Source of the DNA: Oscillospiraceae bacterium
GTDB taxonomy: Bacteria; Bacillota; Clostridia; Oscillospirales; Ruminococcaceae
DNA: 16,303 nucleotides
Direction of reading: 5' to 3'
Assembly (NCBI GenBank): GCA_900768735.1
Contig: CAAGDZ010000060.1
Location: 1 to 16,303 of the forward strand
In this document: piece after piece, positions 6,385 through 13,704 of the stretch
Layout of the letters: the number at the start of each line of letters is the position of its first letter
How positions within the stretch are numbered: the stretch's first letter is position 1
Made by a program: the position numbers and the translations under genes
Notes under the pieces: model-generated
Told to the model about the DNA's origin: nothing
Seen by the model: only the letters and a program-made list of their open reading frames with translations
Databases searched by the model: none

Positions 6385-6888
6385 ATGGACGTTGCCGAGA
6401 TATATAACCTTTACAGCAAAAAAGTCATGAGCTATATCCGCTCGCGGATAACCTCGCAGAGCATAGCCGAGGACTTGCACTCCGAGGTGTTTTTAAAGGT
6501 GTGCGCAAAGATAGACGACTTTGACGAGAGCAAGTCGTCGGTATCGACATGGGTATACACGATAACGAGAAATACCGTCATTGACTATTTCCGTACAAAC
6601 CGCGCGACCTGCGAGATTGACGAAAATATCGGCTTTATGTGCGACAGCGCGGACAGTACCGACACGGCGGAGGTGTTTTCGGGGATAGAGTCCAAAGAGG
6701 AGCTTGAGGAGCTTGCAAAGGCGCTCGAAAGGCTTAGCGAGCGGGAGCGGGATATAATCATCTTGCACTATTACTCGGGTATAACCTTAAAAGAGGTAGG
6801 GGAGAAGCTCGGCTGTTCATACTCTACCGTAAGGCTCACACACAATAACGCGCTTATGAAGCTGAAAAAAATTTTGGAGAAAAACTAA
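6385..6888 (+). CDS. ECF-like RNA polymerase sigma factor
   Basis: A 167-residue group 4 sigma factor. Region 2 spans about residues 7-70: AEDLHSEVFLKVCAKIDDF, then the -10 recognition helix STWVYTITRNTVIDYFR. Region 4 spans about 112-165: LSERERDIIILHYYSGITLK, then EVGEKLGCSYSTVRLTHNNAL, the -35-binding helix-turn-helix. There is no anti-sigma factor of the usual zinc-binding kind. The membrane protein just upstream and the DUF4367-like segment downstream are the only candidates. AAGGAG lies before the ATG, 21 bases after the preceding stop. It probably drives the paired promoter sites at 5659 and 6896 and so autoregulates. Confidence 0.93.
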   Translation: MDVAEIYNLYSKKVMSYIRSRITSQSIAEDLHSEVFLKVCAKIDDFDESKSSVSTWVYTITRNTVIDYFRTNRATCEIDENIGFMCDSADSTDTAEVFSGIESKEELEELAKALERLSERERDIIILHYYSGITLKEVGEKLGCSYSTVRLTHNNALMKLKKILEKN

Positions 6889-6895
6889 GTTTTTT

Positions 6896-6923
6896 GGCAC
6901 TTTTGATTTTTCCGTCGTATAAA
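6896..6923 (+). promoter_or_regulatory. Putative ECF sigma promoter, site 2
   Basis: GGCACTTTT (6896-6904) and TCGTATAAA (6915-6923) lie in the 68-base gap between the sigma gene stop and the peptide gene ATG at 6957. Base for base they match site 1 at 5659: the GC-N-CTTT box, the 12-base gap after CTTT and the CGTATAAA core coincide. A transcript would start about 30 bases before the peptide ATG. Confidence 0.55.
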
Positions 6924-6956
6924 CAGATGAAAGCAAAAAACAAGGAGGTACACACC

Positions 6957-7178
6957 ATGAAAAACGAAACAACAACAGCAAAAAACGAAATACCTGCAGA
7001 AACTCTTGACAATGTAGCAGGCGGACAAAGCCTTATGGATGAAATTTATGACACCGTCGCCTTTACGCTGAAGCTGCTGCAGAGTAAAAAGGTTGACATG
7101 GACACGGCAAAAGAAATTGTCAGAAAGCTTCAGAATAACGAAATAACCGCCGAGGAAGTCATGGCAAAATATTTTTGA
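6957..7178 (+). CDS. Double-glycine leader peptide precursor, 73 aa
   Basis: A short precursor-like protein. A polar 23-residue leader ends in IPAETLDNVAGG, the classic double-glycine site cut by C39-peptidase ABC exporters. The following 50 residues are helical and charged (QSLMDEIYDTVAFTLKLLQ... ending EEVMAKYF), with no Cys and few Ser/Thr. They could be an unmodified secreted peptide, a pheromone-like signal or a carrier, but they are not an obvious lanthipeptide or thiopeptide core. A perfect AAGGAGGT stands 6 bases before the ATG, and the putative ECF promoter lies at 6896. No peptidase or transporter gene is in the window, so export would need machinery elsewhere. Confidence 0.8.
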   Translation: MKNETTTAKNEIPAETLDNVAGGQSLMDEIYDTVAFTLKLLQSKKVDMDTAKEIVRKLQNNEITAEEVMAKYF

Positions 7179-7219
7179 TAAACCGGCGCGTGTGAATTAG
7201 GGAAAGGATGGTGTTAAGG

Positions 7220-7573
7220 ATGAAAACCATAGAACAGATCTGGACGCAAATCGCCAACGATAAGGAGCTTGCACAAAAGCTTTCGGAGGCTTACGATAAT
7301 GAGAGCATTGACAGCTTTCTCTCAGCAAATCAGGTTGACGGAACAAAGGAGCAATTCAGAAAATATTATATTGATAAGCGCAGGCAATTCAGCGGATCTT
7401 CCGAAGAGGAGCTTGCAAAAATAACGGGCGGCGGCTGGGGTGACAGCGACAAAGGCTATAAGAGCGGAAGTACGCCGAAATTCAGTCCCGGCGAGGTGGT
7501 TAAATACGATATGTATGATGACCTCGCAGAATCAACGGTTATTAAAGTGATGAAAAAAAAGCGACGACCTTGA
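7220..7573 (+). CDS. Nif11-like leader peptide, truncated by frameshift
   Basis: 117 residues. The N-terminal 72 look like a Nif11/NHLP-type leader: IEQIWTQIANDKELAQKLSE (4-23), helical middle, and SSEEELAKITGGG (60-72) as cleavage motif. The following part GWGDSDKGYKSGSTPKFSPG (72-91) leads into EVVKYDMYDD and a run of lysines. The frame ends abruptly at MKKKRRP because of an 8-A run at 7553-7560. With seven A residues the frame would continue into the DUF4367-like segment and give 245 residues. I prefer ATG at 7220, the usual MKTIE start, over 7208. The ribosome site GGAAAGG (7201-7207) is 12 bases from 7220 and abuts 7208, so the start is uncertain. Confidence 0.75.
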   Translation: MKTIEQIWTQIANDKELAQKLSEAYDNESIDSFLSANQVDGTKEQFRKYYIDKRRQFSGSSEEELAKITGGGWGDSDKGYKSGSTPKFSPGEVVKYDMYDDLAESTVIKVMKKKRRP

Positions 7574-7958
7574 TAAGGCGATAGAGCTTACCGGCTTTGA
7601 CGTAAAAATCCCCGAGCTGTCAAACTACACCGTATCGGTTATCTCAAACAGTATAATTGAGGTATGTATACCCGTTGACATTGAAAACGACATACACGTT
7701 GATATGCGTATGTGCAAGGAAGAAACGGATAACATCAGCGGTATCTATCTCGAAGCTGACCCCGTGACCGAAATGATGAACGGCGTTGAGGTAACCGCAC
7801 AGAAGATAGGCGACAGCTATTATTCACTCTCATTCGGAGCGGAGAACGGATATTTCTGCGTGAGCTGTACAAGCGGCATGGAAAAGGATAAGCTGTACAG
7901 CTACCTTGAAAGCCTTTACAACGCAAACAAACCCGCGGCAGACGCGGCGGTAGGCTGA
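7554..7958 (+). pseudogene. DUF4367-like C-terminal domain, out of frame
   Basis: This frame opens after a TGA at 7551-7553 and codes for SDDLDKAIELTGFDVKIPEL and onward to SFGAENGYFCVSCTSGMEKD and LYSYLESLYN. The order (aliphatic start with a GF...P element, NYTVSVISNSIIEVCIP strands, final YSLS...SYLESL) resembles DUF4367, an extracytoplasmic domain common in clostridial lipoproteins and anti-sigma-like proteins. No start codon with a ribosome site exists; the first ATG (7704) is inside the domain. It is therefore the C-terminal part of the 7220 gene, separated by one extra A, unless translation or transcription slips there. The domain call is from pattern memory. Confidence 0.6.
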
Positions 7959-8220
7959 TAAGGCTTGTAGATAATTTACGGAATACGCACTTTTGACAAA
8001 ATCAGAGGCGCGCCGTTTCCGTCCGGATTTTGCGGCGTGATTTGACTTTCGGCTGTCGTAAACCGTCTATAGTTTTCTTGACATTCGTCTGTCTTCTTGC
8101 TATAATTATCATAACCGAATTGCTTTTTACAATCGTATATTTAAATTTAAATTCAAAAATCGGGGCTTGCGCTTTTTCGCAGTAATCCGCTTCGGTTTAC
8201 GATAGAAATGAGAGTTAATT
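7959..8220 (+). promoter_or_regulatory. glmS upstream region with consensus promoter
   Basis: TTGACA (8078-8083) and TATAAT (8101-8106) are both perfect and 17 bases apart. The leader of about 108 bases has a possible long-range pair ATCGTA (8144)/TACGAT (8199) enclosing small hairpins. I see no AGCGCC core or pseudoknot strands of a glmS ribozyme. Upstream, an imperfect stem (CGCGCCG/CGGCGTG, 8010-8040) without a T-run may weakly end the peptide transcript. Confidence 0.85.
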
Positions 8221-10089
8221 ATGTGTGGAATAGTAGGCTTTACAGGCAGGCAGCAGGCTGCGCCTATTTTGCTGGACGGTTTGTCCAAGCTTGAATACCG
8301 CGGATATGATTCTGCGGGTCTTGCCGTGCGCAACAACGAAGAAATGGCCGAAGTAGTAAAATCAAAAGGCCGTCTATCAAATCTTATAGAGAAAACCGAC
8401 AGCGGCAACGCGCTTGCAGGAACCTGCGGCATAGGTCATACGCGCTGGGCGACGCACGGCGAGCCGAGCCAGACAAACGCGCACCCTCATGTGTCAGGAA
8501 ACTGCACCGGCTCAGGCTCGGGCGCTGTTGAATCAGAGGTTGTCGGCGTGCATAACGGCATTATCGAAAACTATACCGAGCTTAAGGAGAAGCTGATGAG
8601 GCACGGCTACTGCTTCTACAGCCAGACCGACACCGAGGTCGTGATAAAGCTTGTTGATTATTATTATAAAAAATATAAACTAGGTCCTATCGACGCTATA
8701 GCCAAGACCATGGTGAGAGTGAGAGGCTCGTACGCTCTGGAGCTGATGTTCAAGGATTATCCGGGCGAAATCTGGGTTGCGCGTAAGGACAGCCCCATGA
8801 TTATAGGAATCTCCGACGGGGAGACTTATGTTGCGTCGGACGTCCCCGCAATTCTTAAATATACCCGCAACGTCTACTATATCGGCAATCTCGAATTTGC
8901 TAAGCTTGTACCCGGAGAGGCACATTTCTACAACCTTGACGGTGATGAGATAAGCAAGGAAACAACCGAAATAAAATGGGATGCACAGGCGGCTGAAAAG
9001 AGCGGCTTTGAGCATTTCATGATGAAGGAAATTCACGAACAGCCGAAGGCTGTCGCAGATACTCTCCGTTCGGTCATAAAGGACGGTGCGATAGATTTGT
9101 CGGTTGTCGGACTAACCGATGAAGCCATCAAAGAAATCAGCAGTATATATATCGTAGCCTGCGGCTCCGCATGGCACGTCGGAATGGCAAATCAGTACAT
9201 TTTTGAGGATCTGGCGCAGATACCCGTGCGGGTCGAGCTTGCGTCCGAGTTCAGATACAGGAAAATGCCGCTTGATAAAAACGCGCTTGCAATCGTTGTA
9301 AGCCAGTCCGGCGAAACCGCCGATACTCTGGCGGCGCTCAGGCTTGCAAAGGAAAAGGGAATAAGGACGCTGGCGGTCGTAAATGTTGTCGGAAGCAGCA
9401 TCGCGCGCGAGGCAGACAACGTGTTCTACACCCTTGCAGGCCCCGAGATTTCGGTCGCGACCACAAAGGCGTATTCGGCACAGCTTGCCGCTTGCTATTG
9501 CCTTGCGGTTCAGTTTGCAAAGGTGCGCGGAGAAATAACCGACGAGCAGTACAGCTACTACATAGAGCAGCTGCTCACTATTCCGGTCAAGATTGAAAAG
9601 GTACTCGAGGACAAGGAACGCCTGCAGTGGTTCGCTTCAAAATACGCAAACGCGCAGGATATATTCTTTATCGGCAGGGGCGTCGATTATGCAATCTGTC
9701 TGGAGGGAAGCCTGAAGCTCAAAGAGATTTCCTATATACATTCCGAAGCGTATGCAGCGGGAGAGCTGAAGCACGGCACTATTTCTCTTATCGAGGACAA
9801 CACCCTTGTTATCGGCGTGCTCACTCAGAACGAGCTTTACGAAAAGACCGTCTCCAACATGGTTGAGTGCAAGAGCCGCGGCGCGTATCTTATGGGACTT
9901 GCACCCTACGGCAAATATGAGGTTGAGGACACCTGTGACTTTGTGACCTATGTTCCTAAGGTTGACGAGCATTTTGCGGCTTCGCTTGCAGTTGTGCCGC
10001 TACAGCTGCTGGGATATTATGTGAGCGTCGCAAAGGGTCTGGACGTTGATAAGCCGAGACATCTGGCTAAGAGCGTTACGGTTGAGTAA
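8221..10089 (+). CDS. glmS: Glutamine-fructose-6-phosphate aminotransferase
   Basis: A 622-residue cytoplasmic enzyme that makes glucosamine-6-phosphate from fructose-6-phosphate and glutamine, the entry step to peptidoglycan amino sugars. The Ntn-type glutaminase domain (1 to about 250) begins MCGIVGF with Cys2 as nucleophile and carries YRGYDSAG, HTRWATHGEPS and the HNGIIENY loop. Two SIS domains follow: SQSGETADTL and PEISVATTKAYS in the first, IGRGVDYAICLEGSLKLKEI and EAYAAGELKHG in the second. The C-terminus DKPRHLAKSVTVE is canonical. It is slightly longer than the usual 600-610 because of a small insertion (SGNCTGSGSGAVESEV) in the glutaminase domain. The start has a modest ribosome site (GAGAG). 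Monocistronic, ended by the hairpin at 10133. Confidence 0.98.
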   Translation: MCGIVGFTGRQQAAPILLDGLSKLEYRGYDSAGLAVRNNEEMAEVVKSKGRLSNLIEKTDSGNALAGTCGIGHTRWATHGEPSQTNAHPHVSGNCTGSGSGAVESEVVGVHNGIIENYTELKEKLMRHGYCFYSQTDTEVVIKLVDYYYKKYKLGPIDAIAKTMVRVRGSYALELMFKDYPGEIWVARKDSPMIIGISDGETYVASDVPAILKYTRNVYYIGNLEFAKLVPGEAHFYNLDGDEISKETTEIKWDAQAAEKSGFEHFMMKEIHEQPKAVADTLRSVIKDGAIDLSVVGLTDEAIKEISSIYIVACGSAWHVGMANQYIFEDLAQIPVRVELASEFRYRKMPLDKNALAIVVSQSGETADTLAALRLAKEKGIRTLAVVNVVGSSIAREADNVFYTLAGPEISVATTKAYSAQLAACYCLAVQFAKVRGEITDEQYSYYIEQLLTIPVKIEKVLEDKERLQWFASKYANAQDIFFIGRGVDYAICLEGSLKLKEISYIHSEAYAAGELKHGTISLIEDNTLVIGVLTQNELYEKTVSNMVECKSRGAYLMGLAPYGKYEVEDTCDFVTYVPKVDEHFAASLAVVPLQLLGYYVSVAKGLDVDKPRHLAKSVTVE

Positions 10090-10132
10090 GGCTGTTATCT
10101 CATTACAGTTTTCGGAAAGCAAACTAACAAAT

Positions 10133-10156
10133 AAGCCCCGGCAGAGCCGGAGCTTT
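10133..10156. terminator. Shared terminator between glmS and the TtcA-like gene
   Basis: AAGCCCCGGC pairs with GCCGGAGCTT across a 3-base loop, 10 positions with one C-A mismatch. It is followed by TTTAATG on the plus strand and TTATTTGTTA on the minus strand. It lies 44 bases after the glmS stop and about 90 bases beyond the convergent gene, so it can serve both. Confidence 0.75.
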
Positions 10157-10247
10157 AATGCAGTTTTAATGGGGTTGCCGCCGGTATTTGTGTATACTCG
10201 CGACAGCCCCTTATTATATATCGTGCATACTGCAATTGCGCAAAGCC

Positions 10248-11396
10248 TTAAATCTGCGCATCCCCGCCCGTCTTGTCCTCGTCATACCCGTCAAGAAAGC
10301 TATGCTCGCCCGTGCTGTCCTTATATGAAATTATCGTCCTCAGATTGACATTTTCCACGCTTCGGAAAATGTTCATCTCTATCTGAGGATTTTTCTTTTT
10401 AATTTCCGCGATAAGCTGCTTTATCTCCTGACGCTTTGAGCCGGTGTTTGTCGGGGTGCAGGTAGTGCAGGTGTCGGTAAATTTGCAGGCGCACTGTATA
10501 AAATGCAGGTCGTTGTAGTCGCGCCAGCGCTTTATATCCGCCTCGCGTATATAATACATCGGTCGGATAAGCTCCATACCCTCAAAGTTCGCGCTGTGAA
10601 GCTTTGGCATCATGGTCTGCACCTGACCGCCGTAAATCATGCCCATAAGTATCGTTTCAATTACATCGTCAAAGTGGTGACCCAGCGCGATTTTGTTACA
10701 GCCAAGCTCCTTTGCCTTGTTGTAGAGATGCCCGCGCCTCATTCTCGCACATAGATAGCAGGGGTTGTTCTTTACATTGTATACCGACTCAAAAATATTT
10801 GTTTCAAATATCGTGACGGGTATGCCGAGCGCCTCGGCGTTTTTCTCGATTATACTGCGGTTTTCGGGACTGTAGCCGGGGTCCATCACTAGAAAAACAA
10901 GCTCAAACGGAAATTTTCCGTGCAGCTTTATCTCCTGAAACAGCTTTGCCATCAGCATTGAGTCCTTGCCGCCCGATATACAGACCGCGATTTTATCATC
11001 GGGGCTTATCAGCTTGTACTCGGTTATTGCTCTTGTGAATTTGCTGAGCAGAGTTTTGTGAAATTTTTTTCTTATGCTTTTCTCCACATTCTCGGCGATA
11101 AGGCTGTTTTCCAGCTTTGCCCTCAGCCAGTCGCAGTAGCCGCCAGCAAGATTATATGCGTCATAGCTGTCCTCGCACAGCTCGTCTGCGGTGTCACGGC
11201 TGATTATCCCGCTTTTACAGCAGATAATCAGCTTTTTGTCCCTCGGCAGCTCCGCCTTGCAAAGACTGCCCTGCGGTATGTTTACCGAGCCGTCAATATG
11301 CCCGGCGGCAAAGGCGTATTCATCTCTTATATCAATCAGCATATAGCTGTCATCGGGCAAATTCTTTATATCCGATACGGTCAGTTCACCGCTCAT
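10248..11396 (-). CDS. Rhodanese domain fused to TtcA-like tRNA thiolase
   Basis: 382 residues, two domains. Residues 1 to about 95 are a rhodanese: LIDIRDEYAFAAGHIDGSVN (20-39), then LIICCKSGIISRD with the probable persulfide Cys60. Residues about 115-345 are a PP-loop ATPase of the TtcA group: SGGKDSMLMAKL with the ATP loop at 141-146, the C-x2-C at 213-216, GHHFDDVIET at 239-248, and a late Cys cluster (302, 304, 310, 313). TtcA enzymes adenylate a tRNA cytidine and thiolate it using an Fe-S cluster. The fused rhodanese would deliver the sulfur. The exact tRNA target is unproven. AGGAGCTGATATT precedes the ATG; the gene has its own promoter and shares a terminator with glmS. Confidence 0.88.
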   Translation of the reverse strand: MSGELTVSDIKNLPDDSYMLIDIRDEYAFAAGHIDGSVNIPQGSLCKAELPRDKKLIICCKSGIISRDTADELCEDSYDAYNLAGGYCDWLRAKLENSLIAENVEKSIRKKFHKTLLSKFTRAITEYKLISPDDKIAVCISGGKDSMLMAKLFQEIKLHGKFPFELVFLVMDPGYSPENRSIIEKNAEALGIPVTIFETNIFESVYNVKNNPCYLCARMRRGHLYNKAKELGCNKIALGHHFDDVIETILMGMIYGGQVQTMMPKLHSANFEGMELIRPMYYIREADIKRWRDYNDLHFIQCACKFTDTCTTCTPTNTGSKRQEIKQLIAEIKKKNPQIEMNIFRSVENVNLRTIISYKDSTGEHSFLDGYDEDKTGGDAQI

Positions 11397-11455
11397 AATA
11401 TCAGCTCCTTTTTTGCTAAAGCCATAAAACAGTTGTTTACACGGCGCCGCCTATA

Positions 11456-11484
11456 AGTATAGCATATATAATCTACTTTGTCTA
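11456..11484 (-). promoter_or_regulatory. Promoter of the rhodanese-TtcA-like gene
   Basis: On the minus strand TAGACA and TATACT are 17 bases apart, with TGC in front of the -10 box (extended -10). The start site would lie about 50 bases before the ATG at 11396. Confidence 0.7.
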
Positions 11485-11592
11485 TATGCTTGATAAGAAG
11501 AAATCAAAATACCATCATTTCCTGATATGCCGCAGCGGATATGCGTAAAAGAACTTGCGGGAAAATAAATTACAAAGATTGTATTTTTGGTA

Positions 11593-11621
11593 TTGATTTA
11601 AATCCGGAAGTATGTTATACT
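11593..11621 (+). promoter_or_regulatory. Promoter of the GGDEF gene
   Basis: TTGATT and TATACT are 17 bases apart, with TGT before the -10 box (extended -10). The leader is about 90 bases and contains only a small CGAC-AAA-GTCG hairpin. I see no c-di-GMP riboswitch. The rest of 11397-11716 holds the divergent promoter and nothing else I can name. Confidence 0.75.
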
Positions 11622-11716
11622 TAGCCGTGTAGATTTATTTCAGAGAAAATTCATACGACAAAGTCGATTTACAGATATAAAGAGAAAACGGCGTCCTGAA
11701 CAAAAGAAGGTGACAC

Positions 11717-12766
11717 ATGATAACAGAGAAAATTTTCGGTAAAGATACCGATTTCAAGCGGCGCATTTTTTATGTCATGGTTTTGACCGCCGCCTTTGCT
11801 AATACGCTTGGCTTTATTTCAAATGCCATTCTGTTCGGCTTTACATCCGGCACGATTATATGCGGCGCATGTGCGGCTGCCGTGATTTCCGCGGGGGTTT
11901 TCGGCATAGCTGCAGATCGTATAGAAACAGCAATGTACCTTATACTTGCTTTGATAAACCTGTTTGAATTTCCGTTTTTGGTTATTATATACGGCGAAAG
12001 TACAATGGTATATATGATACTCGGACTTATCGGAATAATAACCTTTGTCACAACCAAAAGGCGGTTTGTCTTTGTCGGACTCGTCCTTTTATTTGATATA
12101 GGCGCTTTTGTAATCAGATATTATTTTCCGGAATTAAGCCAGTCTACGGAAAATATGAATGGCGCTCTGATATGCTCTTTTTTTATAGTTTGTGCGGCGG
12201 TTACCTCTATTATAGATGTGCTGGTATCGCAGTATGAGCGGCAAAACAGAGAGCTTACCGAGATGAGTAAAATGCTGGGTGTAGCTGTTCATACAGACCC
12301 GCTTACAGGAATATTCAACCGCCGCTTTCTGATGGAATATCTTGACGAAAAGCTTGACGGCATGGGCGAGGCGACGGCGTGCGCCATACTGATGGATATT
12401 GACTTTTTCAAGAAGGTAAACGATACATACGGTCACGTTTTCGGTGACAGGGTGCTTGTTGAGTTCGGAAAAATACTCAAAACCCGCATAGGCGACAAGG
12501 GCGTGGCTACCCGCTTCGGCGGCGAGGAATTTATGATAGTGTTCAATATCTGCGACAGAAACGAAATCTGCGGGATAATGAATTGTATCAGAAGTGATTT
12601 TGCCGAGTTTTCACAGCGGGAAAAAGGGATTGAGCTTACCTTCAGCGGCGGCGGAGAGTTTTTTGACGCCGGCGCTACGATTACCGAGATTTTCTCTGCG
12701 GCGGACAAAAAGCTGTACGCCGCTAAGGATAGCGGCAGAAACCGTATTTTCTTTGATTTGCCGTAA
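11717..12766 (+). CDS. Membrane-bound GGDEF diguanylate cyclase
   Basis: A 349-residue integral membrane enzyme predicted to make c-di-GMP from two GTP. About six hydrophobic segments fill residues 17-170 (around 17-38, 44-66, 73-92, 97-112, 117-134 and 149-170) with no recognised sensor family. A short coiled linker leads to the GGDEF domain (about 188-349): TDPLTGIFNRRFL, MDIDFFKKVNDTYGH with metal ligand Asp227, and GGEEF at 268-272, so the active site is intact. The usual inhibitory RxxD five residues before GGEEF is missing (GDKGVATRF there). AAGGTG stands before the ATG. It is convergent with the AraC gene across a shared terminator. No EAL or HD-GYP partner is in the window. Confidence 0.92.
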   Translation: MITEKIFGKDTDFKRRIFYVMVLTAAFANTLGFISNAILFGFTSGTIICGACAAAVISAGVFGIAADRIETAMYLILALINLFEFPFLVIIYGESTMVYMILGLIGIITFVTTKRRFVFVGLVLLFDIGAFVIRYYFPELSQSTENMNGALICSFFIVCAAVTSIIDVLVSQYERQNRELTEMSKMLGVAVHTDPLTGIFNRRFLMEYLDEKLDGMGEATACAILMDIDFFKKVNDTYGHVFGDRVLVEFGKILKTRIGDKGVATRFGGEEFMIVFNICDRNEICGIMNCIRSDFAEFSQREKGIELTFSGGGEFFDAGATITEIFSAADKKLYAAKDSGRNRIFFDLP

Positions 12767-12778
12767 AATTTCATGTTC

Positions 12779-12806
12779 AAATCCCGCAGGAAACCGCGGG
12801 ATTTTT
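12779..12806. terminator. Bidirectional terminator between GGDEF and AraC genes
   Basis: A perfect 9-bp stem (AAATCCCGC/GCGGGATTT, 8-base loop) with a T-run on the plus side and TTTGAAC on the minus side. It sits 12 bases after the GGDEF stop and 8 bases after the AraC stop. Confidence 0.88.
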
Positions 12807-12813
12807 GCTGTCG

Positions 12814-13650
12814 TCAGCACCGACCGTTTTCTCTGCGGTACTGCGTCGGACTTATCCCGAAGAATTTTGTAAAGCACTTGCTGAAATACAGCTTATCGTT
12901 AAAGCCCAGTCCGTCCGCTATCTCGCCCACCGGCAAAAGCGTGGTACGCAGAAGCCTTGCGGCGGCGTTCATTTTCAGCGAGCTGTGATACTGTTGCATT
13001 GTGATGCGCTTTTCCTTTTTGAATACCGCCGCCATGCGCTTGTAGCTGAGGAAAAACCTGCGCTCCAGCCTTTCGGCTGAAAATGGCTCGTTTATCTGCT
13101 CAAAGAGCGCCTTGCAAATCCTGTCGGACAGGCTCGGCTCGCGTACCTCGCTATCCGTGTAAAAGCCTATTTCACAGAGCAGGTCAAAGAGCATCGAATT
13201 AAGCCGCCACCTTGTTCTTGCATCGTCCGACTGAAAGCCGTCAACAAGCGCGGCAAAGCTGTCCCTGACCGCATTCCGGGCGGGGAGGGACAACACCTTT
13301 GGCAGCATGAGCGCGCTTTCGCGATAATCATAGCCAATATGAGCGCCGCCCGAAAACGGCGGCAAACTTTCGTCGGTATCGGCGGCAAAATGTGCAAAGT
13401 ACCAGCCGGTACCCTTTGGTATCTCGTGCTTTCCGAAATGCCTTATTCCGCTTTTTAAAAACAGAAGTCCGCCCGCGCCTACCTCATAATCGGTGTCACC
13501 CTCGGTAACGTAAATAACCCCGCTTGTGACATAAATAAGCACATGAAAATCCATAAGCCTGTCCGCATGATAAAACGGCGTCGGCGCGGTGCGAAAGTCG
13601 CAGTCGTAAAGCACAGGGAGCGTCTTGTCACTTATATAAACCTCGTTCAA
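12814..13650 (-). CDS. AraC-family transcriptional regulator
   Basis: 278 residues. The N-terminal cupin-like sensing domain (about 1-150) contains LIYVTSGVIYVTEGDTDYEV and the LLFLKSGIRH strand. The C-terminal double helix-turn-helix (about 175-275) contains FSAERLERRFFLSYKRMAAV and the signature LPVGEIADGLGFNDKLYFSK plus FTKFFGISPTQYRRE. I chose the TTG at 13650 as start: GGAGG lies 6 bases upstream and the resulting length fits the family. The frame stays open 78 codons further, but that extension overlaps the promoter, and its sequence is unlike any AraC protein. It is divergent from the GH127 gene and probably an activator that senses its sugar. Confidence 0.9.
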   Translation of the reverse strand: MNEVYISDKTLPVLYDCDFRTAPTPFYHADRLMDFHVLIYVTSGVIYVTEGDTDYEVGAGGLLFLKSGIRHFGKHEIPKGTGWYFAHFAADTDESLPPFSGGAHIGYDYRESALMLPKVLSLPARNAVRDSFAALVDGFQSDDARTRWRLNSMLFDLLCEIGFYTDSEVREPSLSDRICKALFEQINEPFSAERLERRFFLSYKRMAAVFKKEKRITMQQYHSSLKMNAAARLLRTTLLPVGEIADGLGFNDKLYFSKCFTKFFGISPTQYRRENGRC

Positions 13651-13704
13651 GATAATCCTCCATATTATAAAGCAAATTTTCCATTTAAAACACGCTATAA
13701 TAAG

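Noticed and set aside
7553..7561. Programmed -1 frameshift at A-AAA-AAG
   Set aside because: The heptamer is present, but a -1 shift enters a frame that stops within eight codons; the downstream domain needs +1 (or -2).
8107..8220. glmS ribozyme in the leader
   Set aside because: No AGCGCC core or matching pseudoknot strands, and the leader is too short from the consensus promoter.
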